64,000 nucleotides of DNA, taken from Humibacter ginsenosidimutans (GTDB taxonomy: Bacteria > Actinomycetota > Actinomycetes > Actinomycetales > Microbacteriaceae). Each line of letters starts with the position of its first letter. The stretch's first letter is position 1. The stretch covers positions 4,092,001-4,156,000 of the forward strand of contig NZ_CP042305.1 in the NCBI RefSeq assembly GCF_007859675.1, in the 5' to 3' direction. Of the stretch, positions 57,585 through 64,000 are shown in pieces. The notes below the pieces were generated by a model. The model worked only from the letters and a program-made list of their open reading frames with translations. It was not told the origin of the DNA and did not search any database. The position numbers and the translations under genes are program-made.

Positions 57585-58343
57585 GTGCTGATCCTGCTGC
57601 CGCCCTCCGAGTCGAAGCGCACCGGCGGGGCAGGCAAGGCGCGGCTCGACCTCCACTCTCTGCGCTTTCCCGAGCTGCGCCGTGCTCGTGAGGTCGCATC
57701 GATGGCGCTCGCAGTGCTCGCACGCGATGTCTCGGCCGAGGACGCCGCGAAGCAACTGGGCATCCCGCCCACCCTGGTGCACGAGGTCGCAGCGAACGCC
57801 GCCCTCTTCGACTCGCCGCTGATGCCGGCGATCGATCGCTACACCGGGGTGCTGTACGACGCACTGGATGCCGCAAGCCTGCCCTCCGAGGCTCGTCGCC
57901 ACCTCGGTCGCACGGTGGCTGTGCATTCGGCTGTCTTCGGCCCTGTCGGCGCGCTCGACCGCATCCCCGACTATCGCATGTCGGCGACGTCACGTTTGCC
58001 GGGCATCCGCCTGAAGCAGCTCTGGGCGCCGGCCGTCTCCGCGGTGCTGGCGGTGGCATCCGGGCCCGTCGTCGACCTGCGCTCCGAGAGCTATGTCGCG
58101 CTCGGACCGGTGACGGGTGTTCGCGACGATGCGGCGTACGTGCGCGTGATGACGGAGGGCGACGACGGCGTGCGTCGCGCACTCAACCACTTCAACAAGC
58201 ATGCCAAGGGGATGCTCGTGCGCGCCTTCGCTCTCGACCGTCCGCGCATCCGCTCGATCGCCGGCTTCGTGGACTGGGCGCGCGGAGCGGGCTTCCGCAT
58301 GGAATCCGCAGGTGATCAGGAGGTTCGGCTCCTGGTCGACTGA
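57585..58343 (+). CDS. yaaA: YaaA family peroxide-stress protein
   Basis: A 252-residue DUF328/YaaA protein: MLILLPPSESKRTG at the start, IDRYTGVLYDAL, VHSAVFGPVGALDRIPDYRM, and HFNKHAKGMLVRA near the end are family signatures. In E. coli YaaA lowers free iron and limits oxidative DNA damage. GTG 57585 is 19 bp after the kinase stop. Confidence 0.9.
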   Translation: MLILLPPSESKRTGGAGKARLDLHSLRFPELRRAREVASMALAVLARDVSAEDAAKQLGIPPTLVHEVAANAALFDSPLMPAIDRYTGVLYDALDAASLPSEARRHLGRTVAVHSAVFGPVGALDRIPDYRMSATSRLPGIRLKQLWAPAVSAVLAVASGPVVDLRSESYVALGPVTGVRDDAAYVRVMTEGDDGVRRALNHFNKHAKGMLVRAFALDRPRIRSIAGFVDWARGAGFRMESAGDQEVRLLVD

Positions 58344-58704
58344 GCTAGGATCGGGATTGTGCCAGCGGGGGTCGGCACGATTCGTTGCGGCGACGCCCGG
58401 GCCACTCAATCAGGGCGTTCGCGGTGTTCTCTTGTTGCGTCTTCATCGCGGGCGAACGCAATACCGTCGGGTCGGCGAATGAGGTCGGCGCACGTCCCCT
58501 CCGCGCGCCAGAATGATCGTTCACGGTGCGATGACCGGGTTTCTGATCGCCTGCGGTCGGGCAAGTGCGATACCGGTCACCACGAGGCACACCGTCAGGA
58601 TCATCAGACCACCGCCGACCCGGCCTTGTCTGCTACGCGGCGCGCTGAGAGTCGGGAGTTCGCGAACGATCGTGGCGTGCGCGCCGTCGCAGGCAGGCGG
58701 CGTG
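58344..58704. other. 361-bp gap without a convincing gene
   Basis: Between convergent yaaA and tag. Both strands hold short open frames with no ribosome sites or family features. The only protein-like piece is a 27-codon minus-strand ORF (58604-58521) with one hydrophobic stretch (MILTVCLVVTGIALARPQ), perhaps a remnant of a small membrane protein. Base composition is somewhat lower in GC than the flanks. I see no strong terminator. Confidence 0.4.
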
Positions 58705-59370
58705 TCAGCTCTCGTCGTGCTGCGCGTCCGAGGCGAGCCAGCACCCCGCCAGGTGATCATCGACGAGACCGGCCGATTGCATGAGTGCGTACATCGTGGT
58801 GGGTCCCACGAAGCGGAACCCGAGACCGCGAAGTCGTTTGCTCAGTGCCGTGGATTCCGGTGTGATGGCAGGGACCTCGGACATCGAGGCGGGCGGAGCG
58901 TCGTGCATCGCGTCAGGAGCGAACGACCAGATGAGCTCGTTGAGCGGCTCGTCGAGCGCCATGGTCGCTCGGGCGTTGGCGATGGTCGCCTCGATCTTGC
59001 CGCGGTGCCTGATGATCTCGGCATTGGTCAAGAGCCGTTCGACGTCGGATTCGTCCATCGCTGCGACGCTGGCCGGATCGAAGCCGTGGAAGGCCTCCCT
59101 GAACGCCGGACGACGAAGCAGGATGGTGCGCCAGGAAAGTCCGGCCTGAAAGCCCTCGAGGCAGATCTTCTCGAAGAGTCTGCGGTCGTCGCGAAGGGGC
59201 CTGCCCCACTCCTCGTCGTGGTAGCGACGGTATTCGACGTCGGTGCCGATCCACCCGCATCTCGCGACGTCGTCGTCGCCGATCACGAGGTCGGGGCGTC
59301 GCGGGGTGACGGGCGCGTCGTCGCGCGCGGGAGCATCCGTGCCGGCCTCTCGGTTCGTGGTGGCGTTCAT
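58705..59370 (-). CDS. tag: DNA-3-methyladenine glycosylase I
   Basis: A 221-residue Tag glycosylase removing 3-methyladenine from DNA. RCGWIGTDVEYRRYHDEEWG and GFQAGLSWRTILLRR are family signatures; the zinc-site Cys and His are in RCGW/YHDEEW and HLAGCW. An N-terminal extension of about 30 residues precedes the domain. The ATG overlaps the ogt stop, so the two alkylation-repair enzymes form an operon. Confidence 0.93.
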   Translation of the reverse strand: MNATTNREAGTDAPARDDAPVTPRRPDLVIGDDDVARCGWIGTDVEYRRYHDEEWGRPLRDDRRLFEKICLEGFQAGLSWRTILLRRPAFREAFHGFDPASVAAMDESDVERLLTNAEIIRHRGKIEATIANARATMALDEPLNELIWSFAPDAMHDAPPASMSEVPAITPESTALSKRLRGLGFRFVGPTTMYALMQSAGLVDDHLAGCWLASDAQHDES

Positions 59371-59855
59371 GCTGCGAGCGTGATCCCTTCGTGTTCGAGG
59401 AGCCAGAGCTTGGTCGGGACTCCCTCGCCTCCGCTGTAGCCCGTGACGCGGCCGTCCGACCCGAGCACTCGGTGACAGCCGATGAGCAACGGGATCGGAT
59501 TGCTGCCGACGGCACCGCCGACGGCGCGTCCCGCTGAGGGCTTGCCGACCGCGAAACCCAACTCACCATATGTCGTGTACTCGCCCCAGCGGACCTCGCG
59601 CAGCCGATCCCAGACCGCACGGCGGAACGGAGTGCCGGCGGGGGAGAGCGGCACATCGAAATCGCGCCGCTCAGCCGCGAAATACTCATCGAGCTGCTCG
59701 CGGGTTTCGAGCAGCACGTCGTCCGGTCGCTCGATCTCGCCATCGTGAGGCAGGGCACCGCCTCGCTCGATGCTGAGCGAGGTGACCGCCGAGCCGTTCG
59801 AGATGAGCTCCAGTGCGCCGATCGGGCTCGGCATGCGAAGCAGGTAGGTCTCCAT
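59367..59855 (-). CDS. ogt: Methylated-DNA--protein-cysteine methyltransferase
   Basis: A 162-residue suicide enzyme that takes the methyl group of O6-methylguanine. GTPFRRAVWDRLREVRWGEYTTYGEL and AVGSNPIPLLIGCHRVLGSDG are diagnostic; the acceptor Cys sits in GCHRV, where nearly all homologues have PCHRV. ATG 59855 lies seven bases after TACTCT and lacks a ribosome site, so probably leaderless. Operon with tag. Confidence 0.92.
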   Translation of the reverse strand: METYLLRMPSPIGALELISNGSAVTSLSIERGGALPHDGEIERPDDVLLETREQLDEYFAAERRDFDVPLSPAGTPFRRAVWDRLREVRWGEYTTYGELGFAVGKPSAGRAVGGAVGSNPIPLLIGCHRVLGSDGRVTGYSGGEGVPTKLWLLEHEGITLAA

Positions 59856-60020
59856 GCGGTTCAGAGTATGCGCGACCTCCGACTCCGCCGCGGGAGGTGC
59901 CGGCATCGGTGGACGGCGCGTGCGACATCACGGTTGGGGACGGAGAGTCGGATTCGGGAAAGGTGCGGATCGTCGGGACATCCAAAGGGTGACGACGGGC
60001 GCAGACCCTAGAATTTCGCC

Positions 60021-60800
60021 GTGGTTCTGCTCGATGTCATCTGCCTCGTCGTCGCTCTCGTGGCTGTCGCGTTCGCCGTGATCGCGCTCGTCAGGGCTCG
60101 GTCCGCCGAGGATCGGTCCGCGGCGGCGGCGGCGCAGATCGCGCGAGCCGAGAGCACGGCCCAGGCCGCGGCATCCGGCATGGAGCAGCTCGAAACCCGT
60201 GTGGCGCAGGCCAGGCAGGATGCCGTGCACGCGGCCGAAGAGGCGTCCAGAGCCGCGCAGGCGGCCGCCCAGGCCTCCGCTGCCGCGGCCGCCAGCAGGC
60301 GCGAGGCGGAAGCAGCCTCGGACAAGGCGTCGCAGGCCGAGGCGGAAGCGGCGCGCGCCGAAGCGGAGGCGGCCCGTCTCGAGGCGAGTGCGACCGATGG
60401 CGCCGTCGTCGCCGATACCGTGCAGGCAGGCGGGGCCTCGAGCACGAATCGAGCATCCGTGCAGCGGGCGGAGGACAGGGACGTCTCTGGTGGTGTCTCC
60501 GGCGAGACCGAGCGCGTGGTGCAGGTGGCATGGCAGTTGGAACGGGTGCGCAACGCGACCTGGGTGCTGCGCAACACCGGGCTCGCCACCGCGCGTGACG
60601 CCCTGCTGTCCGATGCGACCGTCCCACCGAAGTTCGTGCGGCCCGACGAGGTGATCCCGCGTGATGTCGAGCGTCAGGACGTGCTGCAGTTCAGGGTGAC
60701 GGCCGGACGCGGCACGCCGCCGCCTCGCATCAGGGTGACCTGGCGCGAGGGTGCAGGATCGCCCGCCTATTCGCGCGAGTTCACGGTGCTCGCGGTCTAG
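60021..60800 (+). CDS. Membrane-anchored coiled-coil protein of unknown function
   Basis: A 259-residue protein: one N-terminal membrane helix (residues about 5-25, VICLVVALVAVAFAVIALV), an Ala/Glu/Arg coiled coil (30-125), a linker, then a C-terminal beta domain (VVQVAWQLERVRNATWVLRNTG, later FVRPDEVIPRDVERQDVLQF) resembling a small Ig-like fold. No family recognised. GTG 60021 is six bases after TAGAAT, so the mRNA is probably leaderless. Confidence 0.7.
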   Translation: MVLLDVICLVVALVAVAFAVIALVRARSAEDRSAAAAAQIARAESTAQAAASGMEQLETRVAQARQDAVHAAEEASRAAQAAAQASAAAAASRREAEAASDKASQAEAEAARAEAEAARLEASATDGAVVADTVQAGGASSTNRASVQRAEDRDVSGGVSGETERVVQVAWQLERVRNATWVLRNTGLATARDALLSDATVPPKFVRPDEVIPRDVERQDVLQFRVTAGRGTPPPRIRVTWREGAGSPAYSREFTVLAV

Positions 60801-60895
60801 CGGTGACTCGCTGCCGTCCCTCTTCTTTCTGGTGCGGCAGCGGGCTCGACCCTGCTTGGACAAGCGAACCTTCATTCGTCTCCGCTCTTGTGGAG

Positions 60896-60917
60896 TGAGT
60901 GCACACTCAGTTACGAT
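60896..60917 (+). promoter_or_regulatory. TetR operator and -10 box
   Basis: TGAGTG-CA-CACTCA (60896-60909) is a 6-bp inverted repeat that stops two bases before the -10 box TACGAT (60912-60917). The TetR start codon follows six bases after that box. The layout predicts autorepression of the TetR-ABC unit. Confidence 0.65.
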
Positions 60918-60923
60918 CCCCGG

Positions 60924-61622
60924 GTGTCGAAGATCCCGAACCGAGCGAGCCCGCTGCCTCCGGAAGCGCGCAAGGCGGCGATCATCGAGGCCGTGATCCC
61001 GGCGATGATCGAGCACGGCGCCGCCCTCACCTCCCGCCAGATCGCCGAGGCGGCCGGCGTGGCGGAGGGCACGGTGTTCCGCGCCTTCGGCGACAAAGAG
61101 ACGCTGCTTCGCGAGGCAGCAGAAACCTATCTCGACCCGGCGCCTCTCCGCGCGCGGCTCGCAGCGGTCGAGAGCTCGTTGCCGCTGGAGGAGAAGGTCT
61201 GCGCGGTGCTGACCCTTCTGCAGCAGCGGTTCCACGGCGTCATCAGCATCATGGCCGCGACCGGCCGCATCGGCGATGCCCCGCCCGATGTGCGGCAACG
61301 AACGCCCGAGCGCCCGTGGGAGTACGTGTCGATCGTCTCGGCGCTGATGAAGCCGGAGCTCGAACGGCTCAACGTACCGCTCGAGGACATCGCCCCCTAC
61401 GTGCGCCTCATCGCGTTCGCGACCTCGATCCCGGCGTTCAATCAGGAGCGCGTCTTCGACCCGCGCGAGCTGTCGCGCCTCATCGTGTACGGCGTCGCCG
61501 GTGGCGGGGAGCCCGAAGACGAGGATGCCGCGCGCGCGCAAGCCGGACATGCGGCTTCGCGGGGGATGGCATCCACCGAACAGCGAGACGAAGCATCCAC
61601 CCTGCAGGCCGTCGACGCCTGA
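60924..61622 (+). CDS. TetR family transcriptional regulator
   Basis: A 232-residue repressor. The helix-turn-helix (ALTSRQIAEAAGVAEGTVFRAFGDKETLL) is at about residues 34-65, followed by a ligand-binding domain. It precedes two ABC exporter genes by 30 bp and is expected to control them. GTG 60924 is six bases after TACGAT with no ribosome site (leaderless); the frame from 60888 would run through the operator. Confidence 0.9.
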   Translation: MSKIPNRASPLPPEARKAAIIEAVIPAMIEHGAALTSRQIAEAAGVAEGTVFRAFGDKETLLREAAETYLDPAPLRARLAAVESSLPLEEKVCAVLTLLQQRFHGVISIMAATGRIGDAPPDVRQRTPERPWEYVSIVSALMKPELERLNVPLEDIAPYVRLIAFATSIPAFNQERVFDPRELSRLIVYGVAGGGEPEDEDAARAQAGHAASRGMASTEQRDEASTLQAVDA

Positions 61623-61652
61623 CCACCCGAGACATCGAACCGAGGACGAACA

Positions 61653-63386
61653 ATGTTGATGAGACTTCTCGTGCGGTACCTGCGACCGCACTGGCCGCTG
61701 CTGGTCGGCGTGGTCGTGTTCCAGCTCTTGCAGTCGTTCGCGTCGCTGTACCTGCCGACGCTGAACGCCGATCTGATCGACAAGGGCGTGATCAAGGGCG
61801 ACACCGGGTACATCATGGCCAACGGCGGGTTCATGTTGCTGGTCACGCTCGGCCAGGTGCTCTGCAACATCATGGCCGTGTACTTCGGGGCGAAGGCGTC
61901 GATGCGCCTCGGTCGCGACATGCGAGCCGCGCTGTTCGCACACGTCGGTGAGTTCTCGGAGCGCGAGGTGACGAAGTTCGGCGCGCCGTCGCTCATCACC
62001 CGCAACACGAACGACGTGCAGCAGGTGCAGATGCTCGTGCTGATGACGTGCACCCTGCTGGTCTCCGCACCGATCTTGGCGCTCGGCGGCATCATCCTGG
62101 CGATCCAGCAGGACGCCGGGCTGTCGTGGCTGATCGCGGTGAGCGTTCCCGTTCTGCTGATCTGCGTCGTGCTGATCATCACGCGCATGGTGCCGCAGTT
62201 CCGCAGGATGCAGAAGCGCATCGACCAGGTGAACCGGGTGCTGCGCGAACAGCTGTCGGGCATCCGTGTCGTGCGGGCGTTCGTGCGCGAGGACATCGAG
62301 CGCGACAGGTTCGACACGGCGAACGAGCAGGTCACGGAGACGGCGTTGAAGGCCGGCCGTCTGATGGCGCTGATGTTCCCGACCGTGATGCTCGTGCTCA
62401 ACGTGTCGTCGGTCGCGGTGATCTGGTTCGGTGCGTTCCGCATCGACGACGGCACGCTGCAGGTCGGAACTCTGACCGCGTTCCTGAGCTACCTGATGCA
62501 GATTCTGATGGGCGTCATGATGGCCACGTTCATGTTCGTGATGGTGCCCCGCGCCGCCGTCTGCGCCGAGCGCATCGGGGAGGTGCTGGGAACGGCATCC
62601 ACGGTGACGGCGTCGGAGCACCCGGTCACGGAGCTTCGCGAGCACGGGACGATCGAGCTGTTCGAGGTGGGATTCGCCTACCCGGGCGCGGAGGATCCGG
62701 TGCTCAGCGACCTCAACGTGCGCATCGAGCGGGGCCAGACGGTCGCGATCATCGGTTCGACGGGATCGGGCAAGACCACGCTCATCAACCTGCTGCCGAG
62801 GCTCTTCGACGCCACGAGCGGATCGGTGCTGGTCGACGGCGTCGACGTGGCCGAGATCGAACCCGACGTGCTCTGGGCGCGCATCGGGCTTGTGCCCCAG
62901 AAGCCCTATCTGTTCTCGGGCACCGTGGCATCCAATCTGCGCTACGGCAAACCGGATGCCACTGACGACGAGCTGTGGAGAGCGCTCGAGATCGCACAGG
63001 CGAGCGACTTCGTGCGGGAGATGGACGGGCAGCTCGAGGCCGAGATCGCCCAGGGTGGCACGAATGTCTCGGGCGGTCAGCGGCAGCGGCTCGCGATCGC
63101 CAGGGCGCTGGTGAAACGACCGGAGATCTATGTGTTCGACGATTCGTTCTCGGCGCTCGATCTTGCGACGGATGCCCGTCTGCGCCGCGCGCTCAAGCAG
63201 CGCGAGCAGGGCGCGACGTTCGTGATCGTGGCCCAGCGCGTGTCGACCATCACCGACGCCGACCAGATTCTCGTGCTCGAGAACGGCAGGATCGTCGATC
63301 AGGGCACGCATGAGGAACTGCTGGAGACATCCCCGACGTACGCGGAGATCGTGTCGTCACAACTGGCGGCGGAGGACGCAGCATGA
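61653..63386 (+). CDS. ABC exporter half-transporter (membrane and ATPase domains fused)
   Basis: A 577-residue half-transporter: six membrane helices (to about residue 310), then the ATPase with Walker A GSTGSGKTTLI, signature NVSGGQRQRLAIARAL and a Walker B reading IYVFDDSFSALD, where Asp replaces the usual catalytic Glu. It overlaps the next half-transporter gene, so the pair is a heterodimeric multidrug-type exporter in which this subunit carries the degenerate site. GAGGA precedes ATG. Confidence 0.92.
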   Translation: MLMRLLVRYLRPHWPLLVGVVVFQLLQSFASLYLPTLNADLIDKGVIKGDTGYIMANGGFMLLVTLGQVLCNIMAVYFGAKASMRLGRDMRAALFAHVGEFSEREVTKFGAPSLITRNTNDVQQVQMLVLMTCTLLVSAPILALGGIILAIQQDAGLSWLIAVSVPVLLICVVLIITRMVPQFRRMQKRIDQVNRVLREQLSGIRVVRAFVREDIERDRFDTANEQVTETALKAGRLMALMFPTVMLVLNVSSVAVIWFGAFRIDDGTLQVGTLTAFLSYLMQILMGVMMATFMFVMVPRAAVCAERIGEVLGTASTVTASEHPVTELREHGTIELFEVGFAYPGAEDPVLSDLNVRIERGQTVAIIGSTGSGKTTLINLLPRLFDATSGSVLVDGVDVAEIEPDVLWARIGLVPQKPYLFSGTVASNLRYGKPDATDDELWRALEIAQASDFVREMDGQLEAEIAQGGTNVSGGQRQRLAIARALVKRPEIYVFDDSFSALDLATDARLRRALKQREQGATFVIVAQRVSTITDADQILVLENGRIVDQGTHEELLETSPTYAEIVSSQLAAEDAA

Positions 63387-64000
63387 GCGAGACAACAGGA
63401 CGCGACCGTCCGGCGCCCGCGCGCCGCCGAGGTCCGGGCGGCGGCGGGCCGTTCGGCGGGGCGAACATGCCCGCCGAGAAGGCGATGAACTTCGGTCCGA
63501 GCGCGAGGCGACTGCTCGGCAGGCTGAGGCCGGAGTCGCTCGGCCTCGTGTTCGTCGTGCTGCTCGCCGTGGTGAGCGTGACGTTCAACGTGCTCGGTCC
63601 GAAGCTGCTCGGCGAGGGCACGAACATCGTCGTCGCAGGCTTCGTCTCCAAGAGTCTGCCCGCCGGCGTCACCCAGCAGCAGGTCATCGACGGCCTCAGG
63701 GCGAAGGGCGAGACGCAGCAGGCCGACATGCTCAGCGGCATGACCTTGACGCCTGGCCATGGCATCGACTTCACCGCGTTGTCGCACGTGCTGCTGCTCG
63801 TGCTCGTGCTCTACGTGCTGTCGTCGATCTTCAGCTGGCTGCAGGCGTACATCCTCAACGGCATCACCATGCGCACCGTCTACCGGCTGCGCAAAGACGT
63901 CGAGGCGAAGATCCACCGCCTGCCGTTGAAGTATTTCGACACGATGCCGCGCGGTGAGCTGCTCAGCCGGGTCACCAACGACATCGACAACGTGCAGCAG
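63383..64000 (+). CDS. Second ABC exporter half-transporter (N-terminal part, cut by window end)
   Basis: The first 206 residues of the partner subunit. A Gly/Pro/Arg-rich N-terminus (about 30 residues) is followed by a first membrane helix (SLGLVFVVLLAVVSVTFNVLG), an inserted hydrophilic loop of about 50 residues (VSKSLPAGVTQQQVIDGL), then helix 2 and the coupling region YFDTMPRGELLSRVTNDIDN. ATG overlaps the previous stop (ATGA). The ATPase domain lies outside the window. Confidence 0.92.
   Translation, partial: MSETTGRDRPAPARRRGPGGGGPFGGANMPAEKAMNFGPSARRLLGRLRPESLGLVFVVLLAVVSVTFNVLGPKLLGEGTNIVVAGFVSKSLPAGVTQQQVIDGLRAKGETQQADMLSGMTLTPGHGIDFTALSHVLLLVLVLYVLSSIFSWLQAYILNGITMRTVYRLRKDVEAKIHRLPLKYFDTMPRGELLSRVTNDIDNVQQ

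Noticed and set aside
58345..58590. 81-codon minus-strand ORF downstream of yaaA
   Set aside because: No ribosome site, composition without bias towards real proteins here, and no recognisable domain.
59928..63311. A 1127-codon minus-strand open frame
   Set aside because: It lies antisense to four recognised genes and has shadow composition (His, Arg, Asp rich) with no start signal or domain.

Overview
The window reads as chromosomal DNA of a high-GC Gram-positive bacterium, most likely a Microbacteriaceae-type actinobacterium. The grounds are the strong G/C third-position bias, many GTG starts, one-base and four-base start/stop overlaps (ATGA, GTGA), several genes with a -10 box only 6-9 bases before the start codon (apparent leaderless mRNAs), and the backbone order argS / lysA-hom-thrC-thrB / rho / prfA ... 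prmC / threonylcarbamoyl-AMP synthase / WecA-like transferase / F1Fo ATP synthase.

Layout. 1-4.8 kb: start of a sulfhydrylase (metY-like, cut by the window edge), a membrane acyltransferase, then a four-gene run of SDR, K+ channel, S51 peptidase and uracil-DNA glycosylase. 4.9-11.6 kb: cardiolipin synthase, a GNAT acetyltransferase, a GntR(YtrA-type)/ABC ATPase/ABC membrane operon with its promoter and operator, an amidase, and a small SIP-domain gene behind an iron-regulator-like box. 11.7-20.4 kb: redox and metabolic genes (SDRs, a flavin disulfide oxidoreductase, arginase family, NADP-binding protein, epimerase, DUF3097, a ketopantoate-reductase family protein) and a LysR/EamA divergent pair. 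21.5-24.6 kb: thiamine salvage operon thiM-thiE-thiD/tenA under a TPP riboswitch. 24.7-26.1 kb: an unusual lower-GC patch, a tandemly duplicated two-gene cassette of unknown function lying directly downstream of a tRNA-Arg(CCG), next to a hairpin repeat array. 26.4-38.5 kb: lipoprotein, argS, DUF2993, the lysine/threonine genes, rho with a Gln/Asn/Gly-rich insert, and prfA. 38.6-47.4 kb: signal peptidase, HAD phosphatase, a FitAB/VapBC-like toxin-antitoxin pair, two small membrane proteins, a 105-bp palindromic element, cysE-cysK, prmC, TetR and a DrrAB-like exporter. 47.6-57 kb: threonylcarbamoyl-AMP synthase, WecA-like transferase, an AtpI-like protein and the complete atpBEFHAGDC operon. 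57-64 kb: P-loop kinase, YaaA, the alkylation-repair pair ogt-tag, a coiled-coil membrane protein and a TetR-controlled heterodimeric ABC exporter cut by the window end.

Points to treat with care. prfA carries one apparent extra G in a G7 run. prmC lacks one base in a C run and one in a G run. All three are homopolymer indels in genes expected to be essential or nearly so, so sequence error is the first explanation. The most promising candidate for something undescribed is the duplicated small-ORF plus 150-residue-protein cassette at 24746-26011.
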